Both the position numbers and the translations under genes were made by a program. From Candidatus Gottesmanbacteria bacterium RIFCSPHIGHO2_02_FULL_39_14 (GTDB taxonomy: Bacteria; Patescibacteriota; Microgenomatia; 2-02-FULL-39-11): a stretch of 42,544 nucleotides of DNA. The DNA lies in contig MFJM01000012.1 in NCBI GenBank assembly GCA_001779205.1, positions 7,294-49,837 on the forward strand, given 5' to 3'. This document shows, one piece after another, positions 30,323 through 39,583 of the stretch. Below the pieces are notes generated by a model, which searched no databases, was not told the origin of the DNA, and saw nothing but the letters and a program-made list of their open reading frames with translations. Within the stretch, counting starts at the first letter, position 1. Each line of letters starts with the position of its first letter.

Positions 30323-30955
30323 CTACTTTTCGTTGTTAATCCATCCCTTTGTAAAAGCTACCTGCCAATCATCAGGCACGGGAGTTAATGATTCGTAGCC
30401 TGATTGAGTTAAAAGCAATTGATACTTTATTACTAGCTTCTCTATTTGACCAATCGCTTCTTTTATTTTCGTGTAGCTGATGTTAGAGGTAAACTTACCG
30501 CTATTGTCTTTGTGCCCAACTTGTTTATGGCGAAATTCTTTAATTTCCTTTGTGGAATCCTTTAAGCTTTGTATATCTTCACATACAAGATTGAGGTCAA
30601 GATTATCTCCCTTTCCGAATTCTTCTTCAAAAGTTGAAGACGACAACGCATTGGAGCCTTGTGAAACCCACCAGCTTTTAGTAATAACTCTATGATTAGT
30701 CAATAAATCCTTAAGTAAGTTTATTAGACTAAGTGATCGTGTATCCTCATCTATCTGATGCCAAATTTTTGAAACAATAAAGTAAGTATAGTTCAGTTTA
30801 TAATGCTCCCAAAAAGAACTAATATTTTGTTGCACAAATGGGTTTGCTCTAATTATTTTTTCTAATTCCTCGGCCTGGTACTTGCTATAAAGTAAATCTT
30901 CAACATCGCCAGTAATTACTTCAATTTCTTTTTGCCACTTTTTTACTTTGTCCAT
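30323..30955 (-). CDS. HEPN protein, AbiU2-like
   Basis: 210 residues, mostly helical. ISSFWEHYKLNYTYFIVSKI, then WHQIDEDTRSLSLINLLKDL and IKEFRHKQVGHKD match the AbiU2-type HEPN layout, with RHKQVGH fitting the R-X4-6-H RNase motif. HEPN proteins of this type are RNases used as toxins in abortive infection. It starts 2 nt after the interrupted gene before it and ends 15 nt ahead of the nuclease start, so it belongs to the same operon. Confidence 0.7.
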   Translation of the reverse strand: MDKVKKWQKEIEVITGDVEDLLYSKYQAEELEKIIRANPFVQQNISSFWEHYKLNYTYFIVSKIWHQIDEDTRSLSLINLLKDLLTNHRVITKSWWVSQGSNALSSSTFEEEFGKGDNLDLNLVCEDIQSLKDSTKEIKEFRHKQVGHKDNSGKFTSNISYTKIKEAIGQIEKLVIKYQLLLTQSGYESLTPVPDDWQVAFTKGWINNEK

Positions 30956-30957
30956 AG

Positions 30958-31524
30958 CTAGAATTTGCTTCTTAAAACCCGCATTTGTCCATAATCCAAG
31001 CTAACAATTTGATCGTATCTCTTTTTAAATATTTCCCTTAAGCTTTCGTTTCTGTCTAATTCTTCTTCGTAATCTTTGAGTGCACTTTTTGTATATTCAT
31101 AAAAATCTGGAATGTTTAAGAAAAGAATTTCTTCATTTTCAGTTTTAACCTTTTTTAGGAAGTAACTATCTTGAAAATTCATATCAATGGCCAATGCTTT
31201 GGGAGACCATTGATGAGATAAACCATGCCTAAAAACGGTATAAAATAGTTTAGAGAAGTTTCAATCCTTGAAACTATCAAAATATTTAGAAAAATACTCG
31301 GTTAAAAAGTCAGCCACAGTATCGCTATTTGTATCTTTTCCTTTGTAATAACCTGAGCACATCTCAATAACAGACAATATCGTCAGACAGGCAGTAAAGT
31401 TTAGACCGCCCTTAAAACGAGTGTCACCGGCTTGTTTAAGTTTTGATACTGACAAACAACTCTCTAAGTCGTCGCAGAAAAATTCCCATATGTGTTGTTT
31501 GAAAACATCCTTGTGTAATGTCAT
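30958..31524 (-). pseudogene. RX4H-containing protein interrupted by one in-frame UGA
   Basis: From the ATG at 31524 the frame runs 87 residues (ending KYFDSFKD) to a TGA at 31261-31263. It then continues in the same frame without another stop for 100 codons: NFSKLFYTVFRHGLSHQWSP, then KALAIDMNFQDSYFLKKV and on to 30958. The sequence after the stop is clearly protein-like and has no start codon of its own nearby except a TTG at 31194. RHGLSH fits a HEPN R-X4-H motif. TGA is a normal stop elsewhere in this window, so this is a nonsense mutation, a sequencing error, or read-through. Confidence 0.65.
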
Positions 31525-31530
31525 AAGACT

Positions 31531-32136
31531 TTATTTTGTTGGAACTTTTAGGGCTGTTATTTTAATCGTTATCTCTTGGGTCGTACTTATTTTTAGGCTA
31601 TCATCTAACACCGTTTGCTCCGGATTATCGTTTAGATTATCAAGGTTGCCTCCAATTCGCTCTAAAATTCTTTTCAATAAAAAATACTCCTCTGTCGGTA
31701 AACCATAAACATTATTAAAAATACAATGCGAAAGCCTTTCCACTAACCTATAATTACTAAAATGAACTTTATTTTCAAACCTTTGTATTGTGAATTCGGA
31801 TAACTCAGACATTACATTAGCAAATGTCTCTACTATAGCCAGACTCGCAAACATATCAGTGCTCTCGGTATACGGTTCAAAGGGTTTTTCAGGTACACCA
31901 ACCAGTCCGAATTGTTGTGCAAGCTCGGAAATAACTGCATCCAAATCTGAGGGTTTTGTTGAATTAAATCTAATACGAATATTTGTATTTTCGAATAGAT
32001 AGAACCATTTATTGATAAGCGTTTGCCTTTTCAAAGCATAAATAAGTTTTGCAATTTTTTGCAATGTCATTTTAGCGCTTCCCTCTATTTTAAAATCTAT
32101 TTGATACCAATTATTGAGTTTATTTAAAGTTGCCAT
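31531..32136 (-). CDS. lantibiotic-dehydratase C-terminal-like protein
   Basis: 201 residues. The start NNWYQIDFKIEGSAKMTLQK, then LIYALKRQTLINKWFYLFEN and TNIRIRFNSTKPSDLDAVIS looks like the stand-alone thiopeptide/lantibiotic dehydratase C-terminal fold, in which a W/F-Y-x-R and an R-x-R-F strand bind a leader peptide or tRNA-activated substrate. No dehydratase N-terminal part or precursor peptide is near. The middle part (TESTDMFASLAIVETFANVM) is helical. In this operon it may serve as a sensor or as a modification enzyme; that is guesswork. Family call is tentative. Confidence 0.4.
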   Translation of the reverse strand: MATLNKLNNWYQIDFKIEGSAKMTLQKIAKLIYALKRQTLINKWFYLFENTNIRIRFNSTKPSDLDAVISELAQQFGLVGVPEKPFEPYTESTDMFASLAIVETFANVMSELSEFTIQRFENKVHFSNYRLVERLSHCIFNNVYGLPTEEYFLLKRILERIGGNLDNLNDNPEQTVLDDSLKISTTQEITIKITALKVPTK

Positions 32137-32143
32137 ATTATCT

Positions 32144-35100
32144 TCAGTTTCGTTTTCCCTCTACAATATTAATTTCCTCCGGTGTTAGGCCGTAGAGTTT
32201 ATAAACCAACTGATCTATTTGTTGTTCATAGTCTTTAACTTTTGCCTGTTTCTCTGAACTGGCGAGATAATCACTTGTGTTTGTATTAGTAAGAATCTTG
32301 TCAACTATTTCGATAAATGGTTTCTGATTAAGAATAGAGGTTGTTTTGATCGGAATTTCAGATAATGGTTTTGCATAAAGTTCAAGACTATCACCTTTTC
32401 TTTTTCCACGATAATATAACCAACAGTAATATAATTTTGAATTTAAGAGTGCTAAGACATATTTTAAAGATATATCATTAAACTTTTTAGTTATAAAATA
32501 TACGTCCTTACTAGCAAAATATTCATCTTTACTATAAGCAAAAACATTAATAATAGATCTTTGGGGACAAATTATTTTTTCCGAAACGAAAATTTGTTTA
32601 TTTTTGGCTACAAAAACAACCCACCACTTACCTAGCTTTAATGCAGCCTGAATTTCACCTCTATCTGACGCTCTATTATTTATTAATGTATTATATTTCT
32701 TCAAATGCTGAAAGATATTTGGATACTCTTTAATGTTAAGATCTCTTGTTGCATATATTAAGAACTTATCTGTTTCTTTCGGAATGTAATATTGTTTTAT
32801 GTCTGAATTTTTAAACCACGGTTTAATAATTTGATTTTCTTTATTATTAAGCCCAATTTTACTTAACTCATCTTTATTCAATATATATACGCCGTTATTT
32901 AAATGGTTTTTCCCAATCAAACTTTTTTCAATATGTTTATTTGTAACTTTATCTATACCTGTTTGAATACCAGAATCAATATTACAAATATTACCTAATA
33001 GCCAGTTATTTATTTTTAATTTCTCAAATATCTTGTTCATATAATTATCATCTTTTCCAGCGCCTTCTAATCTTATATAACATTCATCGCCATCATAAAT
33101 ATCACTTTGCTTAACTTTATAATAATTTGTATTTGATGCTTTAGAAGTTAAAATTTGTTGTAATAAATCATGCGTAGCTAATCCTTTTTGTTGGGTCACA
33201 CAGGTATATACTGAAGTATAATCAGCAATTTTTTTAGTAAAAATAATTATCATATTATGTTGGCCCATTGCTGATTCAAATATTTTTAATTCATTAAAAT
33301 TGATCATTTTATTTAATATACTTCTTGTTTTTAAATCTCTCCTAAGTTTATCTGCATTTGTTGCAGTTATGAAATAGTTTGTAGTGATAAAAGAACTAAC
33401 TCCATTCTCATTTAATAAATCAAGTGCTAAATGAATAAAAAAATAATACATATCCATTCTTTTTTGGTAATATTTTTTATATGTTGACTTTTTAATTTCT
33501 TGAAATAACTCTTTTTTACGTTTTTCTCCAACATATGGTGGATTAGCAATAATGATATTAAATCCATCTTTTATTCCAAACATCCATTCCGGATCAAACC
33601 ATTCTGCTGATTTATGTGAGAAGGGTTCCCAGCTAGAAAGTTTATGAGTAAGTTCAGCTTTAAATAAACTCATGTACCCATGTTCTGAAACCAAGTCAAA
33701 AATTAATTGTTTTTGAGTTTCTATAAATTCCGATTTAAGTTGTTCACGCTCTATTCCAGATGCTGTGAAATATTGTTCACGAATAGCTTTCAATTCTTCA
33801 ATTTTTTCTCTATCATCGAACATTTCCGTTTGTTTTGGTTTATCCGAAGAATTATTTAGTTGAGGTAATCCAATTAAACTATTTGCAGTTACGAATTTAA
33901 AATCTAGATTCGGTAAAGGTTCGATTCCTCTATTATCAGATGAATCATCTACTTTTTGATCAACAACAAGAGTTAAGAAACATCTTAATCTTGAGATTTC
34001 TGTAGCGATTGGCTGGATATCTATACCGTAAATATTTTCTCTTATAATTCCCAATTTTCTTATATAATCAAAATTTTGATTTTCAAATTCGCGTTGTATT
34101 ATTCTTCTAATTTCAGGAGAAGTTTTTAATTGTTGTTTTTTAAACCACAATTTTCCATCCGGATCTATTTGTTGTAATATAAAAACGATCTTTTGAAGAG
34201 CACCTATTGGAAAAGCTCCTGAACCACAAGCAGGATCAAGCAATTTGAGACTCTCAAGAGAGTTTATAATTTGCTCTTTTTCTTCTAAGGAATAGGTGAA
34301 ATTTGAATCATCTACTAAATCATAAGTTATCATTGCCTTTAGTTTATTTTCTTTAACTTTAGTTTGTTGTTTTAAATACAAAAGAATACTTTCATCCACC
34401 ATATAATCTACGATCACACGAGGTGTATAATAGCTTCCGGTGCTCTTCCGAGCTGACTCGCCAGTTTCTGGGTTAATTTCAGCAAGTAAATTTTCAAAAA
34501 TTCTCCCTAACATCTCCGGATCAATGGAAAGCTCTTCATCATAGCTTGTGTTTTCATCAATAGTGAAATTGTATGTTTCAAGAATTTTAAAAAAGTCCTT
34601 AAACCAATTATCAGGAATTACTAGAGTATTGCGATATTGTGATTGATAATCTCCATTATTGCGTTTGTAGAAGTCATCATTTTGTGGATAAAATAAACCA
34701 CCATTAAGATACGGTACAGAAGAAAATGAGTTTTTGGAAAAATCATCAATTCGGGATTTAACCGGTTTATTTAGAACTTCAAAAAAGATCGGTTCCAGAA
34801 TCGTATGATAAAAATTTTCATTACTCTTAACTGCTTCTAAAGATAACAATTCTTTAGGTATTAAAGATAGTCCGACTTGGCTTTTTTTCTCTCGCAAAAA
34901 CCAACAGAATAATATTCTTCCGATAAGTCGGACAGCAAATTCTAAACACGCTTGTGACTTATCAATTATAGAAGGTAATTTTAATAATGATTTAAAATCA
35001 GTTTTCTTTTTCCCGATATTGATTGTTCCTCCAACTAACTTTATAAATAATAGTGAAATTTCTTTATAAAATTCTTTATTGACTACTTCGATTGAAAATC

Positions 35101-35572
35101 TCTTTTTGAGATCATTAAAATCCATTATTTTATCTTTACTTATGAGAAATTTGGTTGGGGTATTTACTTTTGCGTCTGGACCTAGGAAGAAAGAGAATCT
35201 TCTTGGATTAGAAAATTCTTTTTCAATTTTTGTTCCTGATTCCCATTTTGATCCAAATGTAATTAACGAAAAGCGGTAATTTAATGATTTTTTATTTTTA
35301 AAGATTATAAGAGCTCTATGCACTCCATAATCTTTAATCAATGCGAATGATTCTTTTGATAAAGTTACTCTTGGATCATGTTCATTTTCATGTTCCAACT
35401 CATAGAGGTTTAAATCTAATGCCTCGCTTTTCCCAATTTTTGTGATCTTTCTAATAAGTGAGTAAGTTCTATTTGGGATAATTTCTTCAGTTTTAATTAC
35501 TGTATCGGGGATGAACCATTTTAAGAAAGTTTCAAAATCAATTCGATCATATGGTTTCTTAAAATCAATCAT
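32144..35572 (-). CDS. Eco57I-like N6-adenine DNA methyltransferase (type IIG-like)
   Basis: 1142 residues. The N-terminal 200 contain the region RFSLITFGSKWESGTKIEKE ... RRFSFFLG seen in Eco57I-type proteins. Motif I is LLDPACGSGAFPIGAL (about residue 447) and motif IV IIANPPYVGE (about 675), typical of adenine methylation. The C-terminal third (GNICNIDSGIQTGIDKVTNK ... PWFKNSDIKQYYIPKETDKF) is a TaqI-like target recognition domain. The start overlaps the helicase stop by 4 nt (ATGA). It would mark self DNA while the helicase and nucleases act on unmarked DNA; this reading is inference. Confidence 0.85.
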   Translation of the reverse strand: MIDFKKPYDRIDFETFLKWFIPDTVIKTEEIIPNRTYSLIRKITKIGKSEALDLNLYELEHENEHDPRVTLSKESFALIKDYGVHRALIIFKNKKSLNYRFSLITFGSKWESGTKIEKEFSNPRRFSFFLGPDAKVNTPTKFLISKDKIMDFNDLKKRFSIEVVNKEFYKEISLLFIKLVGGTINIGKKKTDFKSLLKLPSIIDKSQACLEFAVRLIGRILFCWFLREKKSQVGLSLIPKELLSLEAVKSNENFYHTILEPIFFEVLNKPVKSRIDDFSKNSFSSVPYLNGGLFYPQNDDFYKRNNGDYQSQYRNTLVIPDNWFKDFFKILETYNFTIDENTSYDEELSIDPEMLGRIFENLLAEINPETGESARKSTGSYYTPRVIVDYMVDESILLYLKQQTKVKENKLKAMITYDLVDDSNFTYSLEEKEQIINSLESLKLLDPACGSGAFPIGALQKIVFILQQIDPDGKLWFKKQQLKTSPEIRRIIQREFENQNFDYIRKLGIIRENIYGIDIQPIATEISRLRCFLTLVVDQKVDDSSDNRGIEPLPNLDFKFVTANSLIGLPQLNNSSDKPKQTEMFDDREKIEELKAIREQYFTASGIEREQLKSEFIETQKQLIFDLVSEHGYMSLFKAELTHKLSSWEPFSHKSAEWFDPEWMFGIKDGFNIIIANPPYVGEKRKKELFQEIKKSTYKKYYQKRMDMYYFFIHLALDLLNENGVSSFITTNYFITATNADKLRRDLKTRSILNKMINFNELKIFESAMGQHNMIIIFTKKIADYTSVYTCVTQQKGLATHDLLQQILTSKASNTNYYKVKQSDIYDGDECYIRLEGAGKDDNYMNKIFEKLKINNWLLGNICNIDSGIQTGIDKVTNKHIEKSLIGKNHLNNGVYILNKDELSKIGLNNKENQIIKPWFKNSDIKQYYIPKETDKFLIYATRDLNIKEYPNIFQHLKKYNTLINNRASDRGEIQAALKLGKWWVVFVAKNKQIFVSEKIICPQRSIINVFAYSKDEYFASKDVYFITKKFNDISLKYVLALLNSKLYYCWLYYRGKRKGDSLELYAKPLSEIPIKTTSILNQKPFIEIVDKILTNTNTSDYLASSEKQAKVKDYEQQIDQLVYKLYGLTPEEINIVEGKRN

Positions 35573-38500
35573 AGCTCCTCAGCTAGAATCAGTGATTCTT
35601 CACCTTCTTCTATTGAATCAGCTTCCTGAATAATTTTTTGAAGGTAATCGTGTGGTACTTCGTTGATTAAAGCCTTAACCTCTTCATATAAGTTTTCTTT
35701 TCTTATAGCTCTAATAGTTTTTGCAAATTTCGCTGGTAAGTCTCCTAATTCATTTAAAACATATTCAAGATCTTCAAAATAATCTTTATGATCAGGTACG
35801 AGTTCTTTTAGTAAATGCACTTTCTCTATTGCTTCTATCAATCCTCTATCTTTAGGAATCTCTGATTTTCTAATAAACAAGTTATTTTTCGTATATTCAT
35901 ATATGCTAAAAAATGTGTCCGATATCTTTTGGGGAATTTCACTACTATCCGATTCAAAAAGTCTTAGTGCTTCAGCTGCTGTAATTGCGAGCGTTTCTTT
36001 ATCTGATATTCCAAGTTTGAAAGCATAGTCCATTCCTTTCTTTCCAAAAACCAACACACCTCGTTCTATAAATGATTTCAGTCTTTTTATTTTTGTTCTC
36101 ATTGGAATTTTATGCGCTTCTTTTAGTTCGGGGGAATCCTTTAGTGAAAGTATTAAATTTTTATATTTTGTATCCCAGGACATATCCTCTGTTCTATTCA
36201 TTTCATCATTAAATTTCTCATCATATGATTTCACTAGTTCATCAACAGAAAGATATTTAGTGTCATCTCCAAGAAGAGCTTTTATTATGTCTATTTTTAG
36301 AGTTGAGATACGGCGAATTCCAGTTTCTTCCTCGCCAGTAGGTGAAGGGAAGAAATTATATATATGCAGTTCATCATAAACCTTTTTATTTACACGATTT
36401 ATTCTTCCTACTCTTTGAATGACTCTTGTCGGATTATAGGGGATATCATAGTTGAAGATAATTCCAGCATTGTGAAGATTATACCCTTCAGAAATAGCAT
36501 CCGTAGCTATAAGAATGTCGAAGTTATTTTTCTGATTAATGTATCCTGCATCAAAATTTTCTCTAATGATATTTCTATTTTCTACAGTTGAATCTTCTGA
36601 TGAATATTTAAATATTCTAAAATAATCTTTAATTAGACTATATAGATAATTTACTGTATCTGAATATATACTAAATATTACTAATTTCCTTTTGGGATTT
36701 TCATTCAGATTGTTAGTAATTAATTCTTTTATTTTTGCAACCTTCGGATCTGTAGACGGATCAAAGTTTTTCCACATTGATTGAATCTGAATCAATATAT
36801 TCATATCGGAGTAAAGGTCATTAACATAATTAGGTTCAAGATCTGCTGTATTTACCAATTCAAATCCTTTTTCCCCTAAATCACCGTAAATCTCGCTTAT
36901 TTTTTGCCAAATTTCATCACCGTCTTCGTCAGGAAAATCGTCGATGTCAGGTAGGTCGCCCTTTTTATAAATCGGTACAAATCCTCGCTTATACCACTCT
37001 TCAATTCTTTTGTGCGACAAGATCATTTTATCTAAAGTCTTTCTGAAAGCCTCAATAGAACTTTCAAATCTGTGGACAAGAAGCCTTTTCATAAACTGAG
37101 CTAAAAACTTTTGAGAGTTTTTAATAAGTCTTGAATCTATATTTAATCTTTTAGCTACTTCTTCTAACTTTTTGTCGTCTTTGATATATCCAACAACGTT
37201 ATACCTTGCTCCTTTAAATCCATATTCTTTCTCACCTGGTACTATAAACTGAAGAGTTTTTACATATAAATCATTTAATTTACCAAAGTCATACTCAATA
37301 TGTTTTGGAGGTTTAACTACTGGAAATTCTATTCCCTGAAGTTTTAGATCATCGTTATACACTTTTATATTTTGCAGGTCTAATCTTGAACGCCTAATTA
37401 GTAACGGACTAATAAGATCTCTAATTTGAGCTGCTAATGTATTTATTTCATTTTTTATTTCTTGGCCGTCTTCGTCTACTTTTTTCAGTTTTTTAATACG
37501 ATTGTAATGTTTTACTAATTCCTTAAATCTCAAACTGAGATTGTCTATAGTTTGAATGGTAGATTTTGCCGGAATCTGAAATAGTTTTACTAAAGCAAAA
37601 ATATCTTTAGGATTATTATTAAAAGGAGTCGCAGTAAGAAGTATTACTTTATTACCTTTACATAACCTATGTAGATTGGCATAAATTGATTTTTCTTCAT
37701 TTCTAAACTTGTGAGCTTCATCAACAATAATAAGTCGTGGATGTCCGTCGTTGTTTTCATTAATTGCGTTAAGTACAGATCCAGACCCATAAACTTTTGC
37801 ATCAAACCTAAATTCAAACCTATAATCTTCCCATTGTTGTTTCAAATGAGGAGGAGTAATGATTATAGTTTGTAGATCTAGATTTTTTGCTATGCAAGAG
37901 GCGACTATACTTTTACCCAATCCTACTACATCGGCAACTATTGCCCCGCCATGTTTATTAATTATATTCAAAGCCTGGCGAATTGCATCAACCTGATAAC
38001 GTAAGTTTATCTTGTCTTTAGTAATTTTAGCCGGGGTAATAATATCTTTGTCCTCAATCAACGAAAAATATTCGTCTAATACTCTCAAATAAATATGATA
38101 TGGTTTAGGAAGCTGATTAACCCAGACTTTATTTAAAACTTCCTTTTCAAAAATTGGTAAGTTTTCCTTATCGACTAAAGGAATAGATGTTTCCCATAGT
38201 TCAAAAAACTTACTCTTATATAAATTGTAATAATCATTTTCTTTAAATATTTCATTATCTTCATTTTGACCTCTTAGACCTGATAAAGTAAGATTACTAG
38301 AACCTTTAATAACTGAACCTAAATATATTCCATTTTGATTATTATTAGCAGAATTTTCAAATACATAAACTTTGGAATGATCAGGATCAACAGTTTTCCT
38401 GATTTCTAGAGATCCATCAAGAATTTTTTGTTTAAATACTTGGTATGCTTCGACCGTTTCCTTATTGTCAACTTCATTTACATCGTTGAAAACTTTGACT

Positions 38501-38766
38501 AAAGACTCATAATACTCTTTTCGTACTATACTTTTCGGTTTATGATTAAGATTATTGTAAGAAAGTTCGTTAATTATCCCGCCTAAACCTCTCTGAATAT
38601 CTTTGCCCACAAGTATCTTTAGGTTCTTATTTTTGAGATTCTTATAAATCTCTTTATAACCTGAGAAGAAAAAGTAGCCTGTTCTGAAAAATAAATTATC
38701 GGCAAATGGAATAATGTTATTGATTACATCGGCCATTTTAATTGTTTTGTTATCGATTATTTGCAT
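35569..38766 (-). CDS. SNF2-type helicase with N-terminal PLD-like domain
   Basis: 1065 residues. Residues about 1-190 form a phospholipase D-like domain with one HxK half-site (DPDHSKVYVFEN) and GSSNLTLSGLRGQNEDNEIF. The SNF2/HepA motor follows: Walker A VADVVGLGKSIVA (about 283), IIVDEAHKFRN, LLTATPFNN, and the second lobe LIATDAISEGYNLHNAGIIF and RVIQRVGRINRVN. The last 230 residues are helical. It heads the operon. A -10-like TAAAAT lies 6 nt before the ATG, so the mRNA may be leaderless. The domain order recalls DISARM-like and other helicase-methyltransferase defence modules, but I cannot name this one. Confidence 0.85.
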   Translation of the reverse strand: MQIIDNKTIKMADVINNIIPFADNLFFRTGYFFFSGYKEIYKNLKNKNLKILVGKDIQRGLGGIINELSYNNLNHKPKSIVRKEYYESLVKVFNDVNEVDNKETVEAYQVFKQKILDGSLEIRKTVDPDHSKVYVFENSANNNQNGIYLGSVIKGSSNLTLSGLRGQNEDNEIFKENDYYNLYKSKFFELWETSIPLVDKENLPIFEKEVLNKVWVNQLPKPYHIYLRVLDEYFSLIEDKDIITPAKITKDKINLRYQVDAIRQALNIINKHGGAIVADVVGLGKSIVASCIAKNLDLQTIIITPPHLKQQWEDYRFEFRFDAKVYGSGSVLNAINENNDGHPRLIIVDEAHKFRNEEKSIYANLHRLCKGNKVILLTATPFNNNPKDIFALVKLFQIPAKSTIQTIDNLSLRFKELVKHYNRIKKLKKVDEDGQEIKNEINTLAAQIRDLISPLLIRRSRLDLQNIKVYNDDLKLQGIEFPVVKPPKHIEYDFGKLNDLYVKTLQFIVPGEKEYGFKGARYNVVGYIKDDKKLEEVAKRLNIDSRLIKNSQKFLAQFMKRLLVHRFESSIEAFRKTLDKMILSHKRIEEWYKRGFVPIYKKGDLPDIDDFPDEDGDEIWQKISEIYGDLGEKGFELVNTADLEPNYVNDLYSDMNILIQIQSMWKNFDPSTDPKVAKIKELITNNLNENPKRKLVIFSIYSDTVNYLYSLIKDYFRIFKYSSEDSTVENRNIIRENFDAGYINQKNNFDILIATDAISEGYNLHNAGIIFNYDIPYNPTRVIQRVGRINRVNKKVYDELHIYNFFPSPTGEEETGIRRISTLKIDIIKALLGDDTKYLSVDELVKSYDEKFNDEMNRTEDMSWDTKYKNLILSLKDSPELKEAHKIPMRTKIKRLKSFIERGVLVFGKKGMDYAFKLGISDKETLAITAAEALRLFESDSSEIPQKISDTFFSIYEYTKNNLFIRKSEIPKDRGLIEAIEKVHLLKELVPDHKDYFEDLEYVLNELGDLPAKFAKTIRAIRKENLYEEVKALINEVPHDYLQKIIQEADSIEEGEESLILAEEL

Positions 38767-38854
38767 AAGCTGATTTTATCACTTTAGATTGGTATAAACG
38801 AGGATAAGCTAAAAGACGACAAGTCGGAAAACAATCTTTGAAAATTAAGTGAGA

Positions 38855-39127
38855 TTACTTAATCCACTTCGCAAAACTTAATTTATACATAGACTCAAGA
38901 AAATCTGACCCTGCGTACCCTGCGAGAAAAGCCAATTTCCAACTTGTTTCGACAAGGATTCCGGAAATCATACCTAAAACTGCTGCGGTAAATACAGTAA
39001 CCCAGAAATAGAATGGTTTGTATTCCCATTTCTTTTGTTGAAATGACTGTGATTTAACAAGACCAACTAAAGCTCTTAGTAACCCACCTGCCATTCCGGA
39101 TAATAAAAAGATTGTCCACTCGGGCAT
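38855..39127 (-). CDS. small membrane protein, two to three helices
   Basis: 90 residues. Hydrophobic segments at about 4-22, 40-60 and 66-78. The charged loop KSQSFQQKKWEYKPFY lies between the first two, and the end FLAGYAGSDFLESMYKLSFA is semi-polar. Clear RBS (ttggaggtgaactt). No family recognised; the size and layout are holin-like, but nothing phage-like is near. It stands apart from the helicase gene by 88 nt. Confidence 0.55.
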   Translation of the reverse strand: MPEWTIFLLSGMAGGLLRALVGLVKSQSFQQKKWEYKPFYFWVTVFTAAVLGMISGILVETSWKLAFLAGYAGSDFLESMYKLSFAKWIK

Positions 39128-39142
39128 AAGTTCACCTCCAAA

Positions 39143-39562
39143 CTATTTAAAGGCGATAAATAATCCAATAATGACAATAATAAGGCCAATAAAGAATTTA
39201 AAAGTAAGAGTTTCGCCAAGTAAAAAATAACCAGCTATTCCTCCAAAAAGTGGAATGAGTGCCCAAAACATATTAATCTGCCAAATTGGTAAATATGTAA
39301 AAGATTTAACTAATAAATAGTAACCGACTGCATTGGTAATTCCCGCTAAAATTAATAAATATAAATTTTGTTTGTGACTTAAAATATCTTGAAAAGATTT
39401 GGAGAATATAAAAAAAGGCAATATTACTAACCAGAGAACTGCTACTTGAATAATTATTGTTGCAAAAGGATTAAATCCTGCTTTTTTAAGAATGGGATTT
39501 CCAACAGCATATGCAAGCATTGAAATTGTCATTAAAATTATTCCAATTACTGTTTTATCCAT
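39143..39562 (-). CDS. half-size EamA/DMT family transporter
   Basis: 139 residues with about five membrane helices and a single EamA unit (MDKTVIGIILMTISMLAYAV ... FLLGETLTFKFFIGLIIVII). Half-size members work as dimers, unlike the two-repeat protein encoded just upstream. It has a typical conserved glycine/proline-rich end (GETLT motif). Substrate unknown; drug or metabolite export is usual in the family. Confidence 0.8.
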   Translation of the reverse strand: MDKTVIGIILMTISMLAYAVGNPILKKAGFNPFATIIIQVAVLWLVILPFFIFSKSFQDILSHKQNLYLLILAGITNAVGYYLLVKSFTYLPIWQINMFWALIPLFGGIAGYFLLGETLTFKFFIGLIIVIIGLFIAFK

Positions 39563-39583
39563 AAAATTAGTTTCTTTTAATAT

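Noticed and set aside
30958-31524. UGA as a sense codon (Gly) as in Gracilibacteria/Absconditabacteria.
   Set aside because: Several intact genes here end in TGA (10858-10860, 20615-20617, 35569-35571), so UGA is a stop in this genome.
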